64,000 nucleotides of DNA from [Leptolyngbya] sp. PCC 7376 (lineage in GTDB: Bacteria > Cyanobacteriota > Cyanobacteriia > Cyanobacteriales > MRBY01): the NCBI RefSeq assembly GCF_000316605.1, contig NC_019683.1, positions 542,036 to 606,035 of the forward strand, read 5' to 3'. Shown piece after piece: positions 18,082 to 27,057 of the stretch. A program made the translations under genes and the position numbers. The first letter of the stretch is position 1. Each line of letters opens with the position of its first letter. The notes under the pieces were generated by a model, which saw only the letters and a list, made by a program, of their open reading frames with translations, did no database searches and was not told where the DNA came from.

Positions 18082-18642
18082 ATGACGGATTATCGACGGG
18101 TAAAGTTGGAAGGTGGTACATATTTCATCACGCAGGTCACCTATCAGCGGCAATCTTGGTTATGTGATGATTTACCGCGGCAAGTATTGCGACAGGCGAT
18201 TCAATCTGTGCGGCAAGATTATCCGTTTGGTATTGAAGGGTTTGTGTTGTTGCCCGACCATTTTCATTTGTTGATGAGTTTGCCGGAAGGGGACAATGAT
18301 TTTTCGGGGCGGATGAGGCGCATCAAAGGTTTTGTGACCCGCAGGATCGGACATTTGCCACAATTTCAGCATGAGCCAAATTTATCGCGGGAGAAGCGGG
18401 GCGAGAAATATGTTTGGCAGCGGCGATTTTGGGAGCATTACATTCGGGATGAGCGGGATTTTATGAATCATTTGAATTACATTCATTTCAACCCCGTCAA
18501 GCATCAATTGTGTGAGAAGCCCGAAGATTGGAAATTTTCGTCAATCCACCGCCGTAGGATGCGTGGAGACGGCAAAAATAAAAATATCTCCACCGAAAAA
18601 TCCCATTCCGTCGTAACGCATCTTTTTCGAGGTAGAGAATAA
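18082..18642 (+). CDS. REP-associated tyrosine transposase (RAYT, Y1/TnpA-REP family)
   Basis: 186 residues of the HUH single-strand transposase type: DYRRVKLEGGTYFITQVTYQ opening, metal-binding LPDHFHLLMSLPEGD (H-F-H), RRFWEHYIRDERDF, and the helix NHLNYIHFNPVKHQL with the candidate catalytic Tyr. RAYTs are thought to mobilise REP palindromes, and REP-like units flank this gene on both sides. The normal family end is WKFSSI; the last 30 or so codons (RRRMRGDGKNKNISTEKSHS and on) are the first unit of the 92-bp tandem array read as protein. So the original stop was probably lost or replaced by repeat growth. It is a domesticated single-copy gene rather than an IS: no inverted ends were seen. 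Confidence 0.82.
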   Translation: MTDYRRVKLEGGTYFITQVTYQRQSWLCDDLPRQVLRQAIQSVRQDYPFGIEGFVLLPDHFHLLMSLPEGDNDFSGRMRRIKGFVTRRIGHLPQFQHEPNLSREKRGEKYVWQRRFWEHYIRDERDFMNHLNYIHFNPVKHQLCEKPEDWKFSSIHRRRMRGDGKNKNISTEKSHSVVTHLFRGRE

Positions 18643-18812
18643 ACCGTAGGATGCGTGGAGACGGCAAAAATAAAAATATCTCCACCGAAAAATCCCATTC
18701 CGTCGTAACGCATCTTTTTCGAGGTAGAGAATAAACCGTAGGATGCGTGGAGACGGCAAAAATAAAAATATCTCCACCGAAAAATCATGTTCCGTCGTAA
18801 CGCATCGTTTTG
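18552..18812 (+). repeat. 92-bp tandem array of REP-type hairpins
   Basis: Three consecutive units start at 18552, 18644 and 18736 with an exact 92-bp spacing. Units 1 and 2 are practically identical and unit 3 diverges after about 18780. Each contains GTAGGATGCGTGGAGACGG and CCGTCGTAACGCATC (an outer GATGCGT/ACGCATC stem). GTGGAGA/TCTCCAC gives an alternative stem. Unit 1 lies inside the transposase reading frame. Confidence 0.9.
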
Positions 18813-18827
18813 GAGATCGATATCAAA

Positions 18828-18960
18828 ATCAAAAAAGAGATGGTTGCGCTCGATGATGATTTTTCGGATATTAAATTCAAAAAAAGATGGGTTGCGCTCG
18901 ATGATGATTTTTTGGTGAGGGTAATAATTTATTTACTCGCTCCACCCATCCTACAAGTGT
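18828..18960 (+). repeat. 48-bp duplication and reverse REP unit
   Basis: TTGCGCTCGATGATGATTTT occurs twice 48 bases apart (from 18844 and 18892). Then CTCGCTCCACCCATCCTAC (18936-18954) repeats, with one change, the unit at 18010, so reverse-oriented REP units sit on both sides of the RAYT gene. Confidence 0.7.
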
Positions 18961-19001
18961 GTTACAAAAAACGGCGGAGGGCAAGAGTGCAAAGAGGGCA
19001 A

Positions 19002-20003
19002 TCACTGGGGGGAAACAGCAACCCGAAAGCCGTCGTCGCTGAGCCTGAAGTCGCGGTTACACCTGATGCGAGACGCAGAACGACAGTAAGTAGGAGAGTA
19101 GTTCCAAGAACCGCCGCGCAGAATTTTAATGTCATTGGGTGGTTCATCAACCCATGCGTTGCCATTAGTTGGCGCATCTTGGTAACTAGCATGATAATCA
19201 TCCTGACACCACTCCCAGAGATTGCCATGCATATCTTGTAAGCCCCACCTATTCGGCGGAAATTTACCTTTTGGGGTTGTCATTCTATTCATCCCTTGAT
19301 GATAGTAGTTGGCAACTTCTGGACTTAAAGTTTCTCCAAAGTAAAAAGGCGTCGTTGTTCCAGCGCGGCAAGCATACTCCCACTCCGCCTCACTAGGCAG
19401 TCGATATTGTAATTTCAAGCCACTTTCTCTCTTATTGCTGATCTCCGTTAACTTCTCGCAAAATTTCTGAGTATCATCCCACGAAATGTCAGCAACTGGA
19501 TATTGACCTGTTTCATTGAAATTCTCGACAGAACCCTCTCCCATTACAGCTTCATATTGAGCCTGTGTAACGAGGAACTTACCAAAGTAAAAGTCTTTTT
19601 CTATCGCGACAGAATGTTGGGGTGACTCGTTATTATTTCGGTCTTTCTCACTTTCCGATGCCCCCATGTCAAATTCCCCTTTGGGGATCCGCACCATTTC
19701 TAGCTTGACCCCACCTCTAAGGCTTTCTACCAATTGCCATACTCTGGTATGAATCTGCTTAACAATCTGACCCCGCTCATCTAACTGAACCGTCTTAAAA
19801 TCAAACGCCTGTTCCCTTGCCCTTACCTTACTATCAATTTCATCTCGTGGGTCATATGGAGGCACTTCAGTCGATAGTGGCGCAGGAGGAGGAGCTTCAG
19901 TCGTTGGAGGTGGTTCAGATGATGGTGGTGGTTCAGATGATGTTGGTGGTTCAGAAGATGGTGGTGGCGGTGGTGGGCTTTGTGGCGGCTTCGATTTACT
20001 CAT
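19002..20003 (-). CDS. Formylglycine-generating-enzyme-like (SUMF1 domain) protein with Pro-rich N-terminus
   Basis: The start at 20003 (MSKSKPPQS) is preferred over a longer frame. Residues about 5-50 are a Pro/Ser/Glu low-complexity region with repeated SSEPP units. From about 105 the FGE-sulfatase fold is clear: MVRIPKGEFDMGASESEKDR, FLVTQAQYEAVMG, YPVADISWDDTQKFCEKL, RLPSEAEWEYACRAG, GLQDMHGNLWEWCQDDYH, ILRGGSWNY and DDGFRVAVS. True FGEs make formylglycine in sulfatases; most bacterial members have other or unknown roles. The catalytic Cys pair cannot be assigned safely. It has no signal peptide. No sulfatase lies nearby. The Pro-rich linker suggests a tethered or partner-binding form. 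Confidence 0.78.
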   Translation of the reverse strand: MSKSKPPQSPPPPPPSSEPPTSSEPPPSSEPPPTTEAPPPAPLSTEVPPYDPRDEIDSKVRAREQAFDFKTVQLDERGQIVKQIHTRVWQLVESLRGGVKLEMVRIPKGEFDMGASESEKDRNNNESPQHSVAIEKDFYFGKFLVTQAQYEAVMGEGSVENFNETGQYPVADISWDDTQKFCEKLTEISNKRESGLKLQYRLPSEAEWEYACRAGTTTPFYFGETLSPEVANYYHQGMNRMTTPKGKFPPNRWGLQDMHGNLWEWCQDDYHASYQDAPTNGNAWVDEPPNDIKILRGGSWNYSPTYCRSASRIRCNRDFRLSDDGFRVAVSPQ

Positions 20004-20209
20004 TATCTTGCTTCTCTCATGATGTACAGACGAAAAACATTTCACCTGTGATGCTAACGCAGCTCACTTATCGAAGAATTTATGTAAACAAGAAATTTAC
20101 TGTTTGGCTCGCCTCCAAACCAGCAAGCACCCAAACATGGTTACATAACCGATCGAGAACCCACCCCTAACCTCTACAAGGAGGGGAACTATCAAGACTC
20201 AAGCGATAT

Positions 20210-22351
20210 CTATTGTTTAACGATCGCCCCAAAATCAGCGAGGACACGGGCATGATTACGAAGTAAACCGAGGAGATTTAGACGATTCGTTTTAATAGCA
20301 GGGTCTTCGGCCATCACGAGGACGCTGTCTTCCCCATCAAAGAATCGCTCAACCGTTGGCGCTAGTTCCGTTAAACCATCCACAAGTTTTTGATAGTTGC
20401 GTTCCGCTTGGGCTGCTTCGGTGGTGGGAACAAGTTTCACGAGGCCATCGTAAAGTTCCTGCTCAGATTTCTGCTCGAATTTATCGGGATTGACGAGACC
20501 TTCAGGATTCAAGCTGGTGGTATCAAGATCGCCTTTTTTCGCTAACTTTGCCGAACGATTAACCGTGGGATAGATTTTTTCCAGTTGCCCATCGTTACGG
20601 ATACTCTGCAAATAATTCGCGCGATCGCCGACATCGAGGAGGTCGGTTAAAGCGCGTTCGGTGTACTCAGAGTCACCACCCAACACCGCATTGACCAAAT
20701 CATAATCAATGCCTTTTTCATCTTGAAGCAGGGTTTGAATGCGTTGAATGAAAAACTTTTGGAGATTATCGAGGGGAGATTCTTTATCCGAGTGAGCCGT
20801 AACAAATGCCTTTGCACCCTGGGCTAGCAAATCTGCCAAGTTAATCCCAAGTTGCGCTTCCCAAGTGACATTAACAATGGCATTCGCTGCCCGGCGTAGC
20901 GCAAAAGGATCAGAGGAACCCGTCGGCAACATCCCCAACCCGAAAATACTAACTAAGGTATCGAGGCGATCGCCCATACCAACGACTTGACCCGTTAGGG
21001 TTTGGGGCATAATATCATCTGCGCCACGGGGAAGATAATGCTCGAAAATACCTTCGGCAACTTCTTTCGATTCACCGCTGACCACCGCATATTTCTGACC
21101 CATAATCCCTTGCAACTCAGGGAATTCGTAGACCATCTGCGTCATTAAATCTGCCTTACATAACATCGCAGTGCTGGCGATCGCCTCTTTCTCGGCATCA
21201 GAACAATCAAGTTGCTCGGCAATTTGCTGGGACATCTCCATAATGCGGTCTACTTTTTCGCGCATTGTGCCCAATTCCTTCTGGAAGGTCATGGTTTCGA
21301 GTTGCGGTAGATAAGTATCGAGATGCTCGTCACAGTCAGCTTTATAGAAAAATTGACCATCCGCCAAACGTGCCCGAATCACTCGCTCATTACCCGCTGC
21401 AATGATGTCTGCTTTTGTCGGGTCGCCATTGGAAATCGTGATAAATTTCGGCAACAACTCATCGGGATTTTCCTTACTATTCACCGCGAAGTAACGTTGG
21501 TGGGTCACCATCACCGTCGTAATCACTTCCACTGGCAACTCTAAAAATTCTTCCTCGACATTACCGACAACCGCCGTGGGATATTCCACTAGGTTAATCA
21601 CTTCATCCAACAAATCTTCGGGAATGTCTGCGTCACCATTAATACCTGCCGCAGCTTCGGCGATCGCCTGCTCGATGGTTGCACGACGCTTATCAGAATC
21701 AACCTCTACAAACGCATCCCGCAACTTCGCCTGATAATTTTCAGCGGTATCGATAATCACCTCATCTTTGCAGAGAACGCGATGACCACGAGATTGGCGA
21801 CCCGAGGTTAAGGTGTCAGAACCAATAGTGATTTCGAGAGGCAAAATCTCGTCATCCCAGAGAGAAATCAACCAACGCCAAGGACGAGGGAAACGCAAAT
21901 CACCATCCGCCCACCGCATAAAGCGACGACCTTCCAGCGCCGTAAACCAACCCAAAACTAATTCTTGAATAATGCCCTTCGTTTCACGACCGAGAGTTGT
22001 TTTTTGTACAAAGACAAAATCGCCTTTTTTTGTCGGGCGAACTTCTAAATCCTCAACCGCAACTCCTTGTTTCCGCGCAAAACCTTCCGCTGCTTTAGTG
22101 GGTTGGCCATCCCTAAATGCTGCCGATGCCGGAGGCCCTTTAATCTCCTCTTCGCGATCCGCTTGCTTTTCCGCTAAGCCTTTCAATAGAACCGCCAAAC
22201 GACGAGGCGTACCATAAACCTCAATAGATTCTGGAGTCAGAAACTGCTCACCCAAACTCTCCGAAACGCGAGTCTGTAATTGGGCGATCGCCGAAGCGAC
22301 AAAATCAGCAGGTAGTTCTTCTGTACCAACTTCAATGAGGTAAGTTGCCAT
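20210..22351 (-). CDS. glyS: Glycyl-tRNA synthetase beta subunit
   Basis: Partner of the alpha subunit (glyQ, not in the window) in the bacterial alpha2beta2 enzyme; it binds tRNA-Gly. The start at 22351 ([18 protein letters not shown]) is the family's invariant opening and is chosen over an ATG four codons upstream. Length is about 713. Landmarks are [79 protein letters not shown] and [15 protein letters not shown], then the C-terminal anticodon-binding-like region ending [16 protein letters not shown]...[15 protein letters not shown]. It is complete, with many HIP1 sites in the gene. Confidence 0.96.
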   Translation of the reverse strand: MATYLIEVGTEELPADFVASAIAQLQTRVSESLGEQFLTPESIEVYGTPRRLAVLLKGLAEKQADREEEIKGPPASAAFRDGQPTKAAEGFARKQGVAVEDLEVRPTKKGDFVFVQKTTLGRETKGIIQELVLGWFTALEGRRFMRWADGDLRFPRPWRWLISLWDDEILPLEITIGSDTLTSGRQSRGHRVLCKDEVIIDTAENYQAKLRDAFVEVDSDKRRATIEQAIAEAAAGINGDADIPEDLLDEVINLVEYPTAVVGNVEEEFLELPVEVITTVMVTHQRYFAVNSKENPDELLPKFITISNGDPTKADIIAAGNERVIRARLADGQFFYKADCDEHLDTYLPQLETMTFQKELGTMREKVDRIMEMSQQIAEQLDCSDAEKEAIASTAMLCKADLMTQMVYEFPELQGIMGQKYAVVSGESKEVAEGIFEHYLPRGADDIMPQTLTGQVVGMGDRLDTLVSIFGLGMLPTGSSDPFALRRAANAIVNVTWEAQLGINLADLLAQGAKAFVTAHSDKESPLDNLQKFFIQRIQTLLQDEKGIDYDLVNAVLGGDSEYTERALTDLLDVGDRANYLQSIRNDGQLEKIYPTVNRSAKLAKKGDLDTTSLNPEGLVNPDKFEQKSEQELYDGLVKLVPTTEAAQAERNYQKLVDGLTELAPTVERFFDGEDSVLVMAEDPAIKTNRLNLLGLLRNHARVLADFGAIVKQ

Positions 22352-22679
22352 GGGAAAGGACAAAGGACAATAAATTAACTTTGCTAGTTTACCTTGAACC
22401 TCTCTTCAAACCACAACAAGATCCAAAGGCAAGGCAGAAATCAGCGATGACTCTAAAGGTTTGTGGGCACTAGCAACTGTAGTCACGAGCGTCATTGGCT
22501 CAACTGGAAAAACTAAAAATCTCCAATTCTAGTAAAAGTATTTAGCCTACTCAGAAATTGCATGCACCAAGCTCGCATACCAGCAATATTTAGTGACCTG
22601 TAAAATCCGCAAAATCTCATCTCCCATCATTACTTTCCCTAAGCTTTCAGCTTGCTAATTTCGAGTGATCACCAAGCGA

Positions 22680-22793
22680 TTAAAGCAATCTTTCTGGAAT
22701 AATTATTAGAGAGACAAACACCATAGTATATCCCCAAAATATCACCGACAAAAAAACAATCAAAATTCCTATTTTTGCCACAAAATACGCCAT
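22680..22793 (-). CDS. Possible 37-residue single-pass membrane protein
   Basis: ATG at 22793, stop at 22680. The peptide begins MAYFVAKIGILIVFLSVIF, continues WGYTMVFVSLIII and ends PERLL: one or two hydrophobic stretches with charged ends, like the small subunits of photosynthetic complexes. No specific family is recognised. The ribosome binding site is weak (TTTTAAG). It sits alone in the 547-bp gap between glyS and the VWA gene; the remainder of that gap is AT-rich with no other feature except the -10 box at 22860. Confidence 0.4.
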   Translation of the reverse strand: MAYFVAKIGILIVFLSVIFWGYTMVFVSLIIIPERLL

Positions 22794-22859
22794 CTTAAAA
22801 TTTTAAAAAAAATTGTTTTTTTATGGCTTTAAATGAAGGCAATAAGTCTGCAAAATTGT

Positions 22860-22865
22860 TATAAT
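22860..22865 (+). promoter_or_regulatory. Likely -10 box of the VWA gene
   Basis: TATAAT 46 bases upstream of the ATG at 22911, in an AT-rich stretch. No clear -35. Confidence 0.45.
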
Positions 22866-22910
22866 AGTAGAGAGCTAAATGGCCTAGATTGTTCACTCTA
22901 AAAGATAACC

Positions 22911-24749
22911 ATGCTTAAGACGAACTACGATTTTGATCGAGTCATTTTACCGGCTGGTGCCGCTGCAAAAAATAACCTACTGCTTAAATTCCAGGTTGAT
23001 ATCCCCCAAACGCCTCGTCGGGATCTAAATCTTTCCCTAGCGATTGATCGCTCTGGTTCAATGGCTGGAAACCGCTTACGATTTGCTCTCCAAGCAGCTG
23101 AGGCTGTGGTCGACCAAATGGGGCCAAACGATACCTTGTCGTTGGTTGTATATGACGACATGGTGGATACCGTTATTCCCCCGCAGGCTGTCACTGATAA
23201 AGCATTGCTGAAGAAAGCAATCCGTAGTATTCAAGTTGGTGGACTCACTAATTTATCTGGAGGATGGTTGAAAAGCTGTGAACATGTAAAGGCAGAATTT
23301 GATCCACAAAAAATCAATCGTGTGTTGTTACTAACTGACGGTTTAGCGAATGTTGGTATTTGTGATCCTCAGATTTTAACTAATACTGCAAAACAAAAAG
23401 CGGAAGAAGGAATTGTTACCACAACATTGGGCTTTGGACAGGGTTTTAATGAAGACCTATTGATTGGTATGGCGCGAGTTGCTGGTGGGAATTTTTACTT
23501 CATTCAAAGTATTGATGATGCGACCGATGTTTTTGGTATTGAACTAGCTAGTTTGAGAGCAGTTGTTGGCCAAAATTTGGTTACAACTCTAGAGCTAGCC
23601 CCTGAGGTTGAGTTAGCTGAAACGCTTAGTTTGGCGCAGGTAAGTCAAAACAATGCGGGACAGTCTGTGATTAGTTTGGGAGAACTTTATGAGGGAGAGG
23701 ATAAGCTTTTAGGATTGAGCTTGAATTTGCCCGCGGCATCGGTGGGAGAGTTGCCTGTGATGACAGTTCACTATAGTGCTGATGTGGTGAAGAGCGATCG
23801 CATTGAGCCTATTTCCGGCACGGTGGATGTGGTGGCTAAGATTGGCACTGTGGAAGAAGCGGCGGCGGCATCCTCCAGTCATATCTTGTTGGAGATTAGC
23901 CATTTGACCATCGCCAAAACCAAAGAAACAGCGCTGGCTCTGGCAGAACAAGGGCAACATCCAGAAGGAGAACGAATCCTGCGGGAATTGGTTCAACAGC
24001 TGAAGGATCAAGGGCTAGATGAGAATTTTGAAATTGCTGAGGAAATTGAGCAGTTAGAGTATTTCGGCGATTGCATCGCTCAAAAAGCCCTAGGCAATGC
24101 CAGCCGTAAGGAGATGCGGGATCAGACCTATCAAACCCTGAGCCGAAATCGTCGTGATTTGGTGGGTCGTGGTGTCACTGCCGGGGATGAAATATTTGCT
24201 ATGACGGTGGTCAATGAGCTTGGTGATGGTATCGAATTGCACTGTATTCGCGAAGAGGGCAAATTACGCATTAAAGTGCTATCCGAGGGTTACGACACCG
24301 ATAAAAATATCCAGTTTCCCCGAGCGATTCGCGCTGAAGGCGCTCGCTATGTGGTGGAAGGACTAGAGTTGTCGAAGAATGGGACGTTTTATCGGTTACA
24401 AGGGACGATTACACGTTTCGTGAAAGCAGGGGAAGTGGATCGGTTTGCCCGGCGATCGCCTTCTAGTCCAGCTAAAGCTCGCAAAGCATCGAGAGGTCCA
24501 GCCAATGCTGCAGCTCTTCCTGTTACAGATGCGGTTGGTGATGGTGTGTTGGTGCAATGTGTGAAGGCAGGTCGAAAAGTACGGGCGCGAGTGGTTGCCG
24601 ATGGTTACGAGCCAAATTGGAATATGCGCTTTCCGCGATCAGTACGAGAGGAAGGCATGATGTACGTGGTCGAGGAAGTCCGCACAGGCCCCGACGGAAA
24701 GTCCTATATCGCTTGCGGTGAAATCAAGCGGTTTGAGCAGGCTATTTAA
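22911..24749 (+). CDS. VWA-domain protein with duplicated C-terminal domain
   Basis: 612 residues, cytoplasmic by sequence (no signal or membrane helix). Residues about 35-215 are a von Willebrand A domain with a complete MIDAS start, AIDRSGSMAG (D-x-S-x-S, about 46-50), plus GGLTNLSGG and LLLTDGLANVG. A beta-rich middle region follows (about 220-345), then a helical segment (about 350-420). The C-terminus holds two copies of a domain of about 75 residues: IELHCIREEGKLRIKVLSEG...FPRAIRAEGARYVVEGLE, and VLVQCVKAGRKVRARVVADG...FPRSVREEGMMYVVEEVR, joined by a Ser/Ala/Lys linker. I know no name for this repeat. VWA proteins usually bind partners through a metal. It is followed by a second VWA gene 164 bases on. 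Confidence 0.8.
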   Translation: MLKTNYDFDRVILPAGAAAKNNLLLKFQVDIPQTPRRDLNLSLAIDRSGSMAGNRLRFALQAAEAVVDQMGPNDTLSLVVYDDMVDTVIPPQAVTDKALLKKAIRSIQVGGLTNLSGGWLKSCEHVKAEFDPQKINRVLLLTDGLANVGICDPQILTNTAKQKAEEGIVTTTLGFGQGFNEDLLIGMARVAGGNFYFIQSIDDATDVFGIELASLRAVVGQNLVTTLELAPEVELAETLSLAQVSQNNAGQSVISLGELYEGEDKLLGLSLNLPAASVGELPVMTVHYSADVVKSDRIEPISGTVDVVAKIGTVEEAAAASSSHILLEISHLTIAKTKETALALAEQGQHPEGERILRELVQQLKDQGLDENFEIAEEIEQLEYFGDCIAQKALGNASRKEMRDQTYQTLSRNRRDLVGRGVTAGDEIFAMTVVNELGDGIELHCIREEGKLRIKVLSEGYDTDKNIQFPRAIRAEGARYVVEGLELSKNGTFYRLQGTITRFVKAGEVDRFARRSPSSPAKARKASRGPANAAALPVTDAVGDGVLVQCVKAGRKVRARVVADGYEPNWNMRFPRSVREEGMMYVVEEVRTGPDGKSYIACGEIKRFEQAI

Positions 24750-24913
24750 TTGCACACTTTAATTGGGTGATCCGAGGCGATCGCCCTTCTGAATCTACGA
24801 AGTTATCTCAGTTATGCCGTTGCCGTTGGGCTAACGTTTCCATTTTCTAAACCCCAAGCATCTCGATAAATCCTGCTGCTAATTTGAAAGTAATCGATAG
24901 AGGAATAAAGGTT

Positions 24914-26593
24914 ATGGGTTATTTTCTTGGCAGTTTCGGGCAAAAAAAATTAGGCGATCGCCAAGTTGCATTACTGTTGGCATTATTTCTAGCGGGCGGG
25001 CAAATCTTAGCGGGTTGTTCGAGTGGCCCTCAAAATGAAACAGTTGGGCGATCGCCTATGGCAGAGGGTGACCAAGCGACGGAATTAGCAGAAGAAGCAC
25101 CAATGCCAACAGCGGCAGCCCCAGCAGAAAGGGAAATGCAACCCCCTAGCGAACCCTTTCAGGGTGAAGATCTCAGCCAAGAAGATTACAATCTCATCGA
25201 AGATAATCCGTTTTTCCTCGCCCAAACTGACCCACTGTCTACCTTTGCGATCGATGTAGATACCGCAGCCTATAGCAATGTGCGTCGTTTTCTTAATGAT
25301 GGAATGTTGCCGCCACCTGACGCTGTGCGCATCGAAGAGTTAATCAACTATTTCAGTTACGACTATGCCGAACCCACCGATGGCAAACCCTTTGCGATTA
25401 ATACCGAAGTGGCAACTGCACCTTGGCAACCAGAACATCGTCTTGTGCGCATTGGACTTCAGGGTCAAAAATTAGCCAGCGAAGAATTACCACCAAATAA
25501 TTTAGTCTTTTTGTTTGATGTGTCGGGTTCAATGAATGACGCTGACAAATTGCCATTGCTGAAATCGGGTTTCCGGTTGCTTATCAATGAATTGCGGCCA
25601 GAAGATCGTATCTCAATCGTGGTTTATGCTGGAGCCGCAGGATTAGTTTTACCACCGACATCCGGGGCAGAAAAAGAAACAATTTTGGCAGCCCTCGAAA
25701 GCTTGGAAGCTGGTGGCTCAACGGCTGGTGGTGAAGGAATTGAATTGGCCTATCAGCAAGCAGCAGACAGTTTCATCGAGAATGGTAATAATCGCGTAAT
25801 TTTGGCGACCGATGGCGATTTCAATGTCGGCATGTCTAGCGATTCAGAACTCGTTCGGTTAATTGAAGAGAAGCGAGAACAGGATATTTTCCTAACGGTT
25901 TTGGGATTTGGATCGGGTAATCTCAAGGATGCAAAGATGGAACAACTCGCCAATAACGGTAATGGTAATTACGCATATATCGATAGCATTCTCGAAGCGA
26001 AAAAAGTCCTTGTGACCGAGATGGGTGGCACTCTGGTGACCCTCGCTAAGGATGTCAAGATTCAGGTGGAGTTTAACCCCAACTTGGTGCAAGCTTATCG
26101 ATTGATCGGCTATGAAAATCGTTTATTGGCAGCGCAAGACTTCAATGACGACACAAAAGATGCAGGAGAACTAGGCGCAGGCCACCAGGTCACAGCGCTC
26201 TATGAGGTCGTTCCGGTTGGTGCAGAATCACCTATCGATTTGCCGCAGGTTGATGAATTGAAATATCAAGAAAATACAACCACCACATCTGATTTCAGTG
26301 ATGAGCTAATGCAACTCAAATTACGTTATAAGCAGCCCACTGGTGATACGTCTGAATTGATTACACAGGCGATCGCCAACCAAATCATTCCATGGCGTGG
26401 TACTTCAGAAGATTTCCAATTTGCGGCGGCCGTGGCAGAATTTGGGATGCTATTGCGAGATTCAGAATATCGTGGCGAAAGCAATTTCGACCAAGTTATC
26501 AAACTTGCCCAAGATGCGAAAGGCGCAGATCTTGAGGGTTATCGCAGCGAATTTATCCAACTCGCAAAAACCGCTCAGGCTCTGAAGTTTTAA
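24914..26593 (+). CDS. VWA-domain lipoprotein, YfbK-like
   Basis: The start at 24914 is supported by AGGAATAAAGG upstream; about 559 residues. A lipoprotein signal ends in LAGC (lipobox), then a low-complexity linker. The family's N-terminal von Willebrand extension is FAIDVDTAAYSNVRRFLN with VRIEELINYF. The VWA domain has LVFLFDVSGSMND (MIDAS D-x-S-x-S), GSTAGGEGIELAY and ILATDGDFNVG. The C-terminal region (GAGHQVTALYEVVP onward, ending FIQLAKTAQALKF) matches the YfbK/DUF3520 tail. It would sit on the outer face of the plasma membrane or the outer membrane. The role is unknown. The neighbouring VWA gene upstream suggests a linked pair, but the 164-base gap leaves co-transcription open. Confidence 0.85.
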   Translation: MGYFLGSFGQKKLGDRQVALLLALFLAGGQILAGCSSGPQNETVGRSPMAEGDQATELAEEAPMPTAAAPAEREMQPPSEPFQGEDLSQEDYNLIEDNPFFLAQTDPLSTFAIDVDTAAYSNVRRFLNDGMLPPPDAVRIEELINYFSYDYAEPTDGKPFAINTEVATAPWQPEHRLVRIGLQGQKLASEELPPNNLVFLFDVSGSMNDADKLPLLKSGFRLLINELRPEDRISIVVYAGAAGLVLPPTSGAEKETILAALESLEAGGSTAGGEGIELAYQQAADSFIENGNNRVILATDGDFNVGMSSDSELVRLIEEKREQDIFLTVLGFGSGNLKDAKMEQLANNGNGNYAYIDSILEAKKVLVTEMGGTLVTLAKDVKIQVEFNPNLVQAYRLIGYENRLLAAQDFNDDTKDAGELGAGHQVTALYEVVPVGAESPIDLPQVDELKYQENTTTTSDFSDELMQLKLRYKQPTGDTSELITQAIANQIIPWRGTSEDFQFAAAVAEFGMLLRDSEYRGESNFDQVIKLAQDAKGADLEGYRSEFIQLAKTAQALKF

Positions 26594-26617
26594 AGTTTTA
26601 GTTCCTGTTCCCCATTG

Positions 26618-26636
26618 CCTCCCTGACAAAGGGAGG
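26618..26636. repeat. Perfect 7-bp hairpin of a REP-like element
   Basis: CCTCCCT (26618-26624) pairs with AGGGAGG (26630-26636). It is followed by TGGCGAAGCCGGAGGGAT, a combination often seen in dispersed intergenic palindromes. It may also serve to end the VWA transcript, though no T-tract follows. Confidence 0.4.
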
Positions 26637-26744
26637 TGGCGAAGCCGGAGGGATCACAATGCTAGGGATTTTCGATGATTGTCGAACCGTTTGAGTAATT
26701 TTCTCCATAATTGAAATACAAGCAATCCCGCATCCCGAAGCCCA

Positions 26745-27006
26745 ATGGCAGATAATCCCAAATCCCCCAAGAACCTCGAAGATACCCTTACAAATTTGGT
26801 TCATAAAATCTTGGTGGTGGGAAGCTTTAGGGCGGTGGGACTTTAGCTTTAATTGACTATCTAAAGATGAAGCTGATGTCCCAAAAGCATTACTCAAACT
26901 AGCGATCGCCTGCCCAATATTTACTCAATTCCCGCTGATCTTACTTGATGCATGGATGCGGGCATTCAAAGACTTGTATCTTTTCAGCGCCAGCCGCAAA
27001 AAATAA
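26745..27006 (+). pseudogene. Decayed small gene in three frames
   Basis: ATG at 26745 opens MADNPKSPKNLEDTLTNLVH with KILVVGSFRAVG. A second frame continues LALIDYLK, and a third runs DEADVPKALLKLAIACPIFT then QFPLILLDAWMRAFKDLYLF to a TAA at 27004. The three join into one plausible protein of about 85 residues if two small indels near 26845 and 26865 are repaired. I do not recognise the family. A minus-strand frame over the same bases reads through the palindrome and is rejected. Confidence 0.4.
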
Positions 27007-27057
27007 ATTTACAACGGAGGCAAAGGTTCCGTCGGTAAAGTTCTAGGACTGTGGCTA

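Noticed and set aside
18497-18788. Three overlapping minus-strand frames rich in FLFLPSPRILR-type repeats
   Set aside because: They are translations of the 92-bp tandem array; no start sites or coding signal.
18552-18812. Tandem array considered as a CRISPR
   Set aside because: Units are contiguous 92-bp copies without unique spacers and they form REP-type hairpins.
26598-26897. Minus-strand frame of 99 codons ending PPASPPPFVREAMGNRN
   Set aside because: The end is read from a palindromic repeat; the plus strand has a more convincing relic gene.
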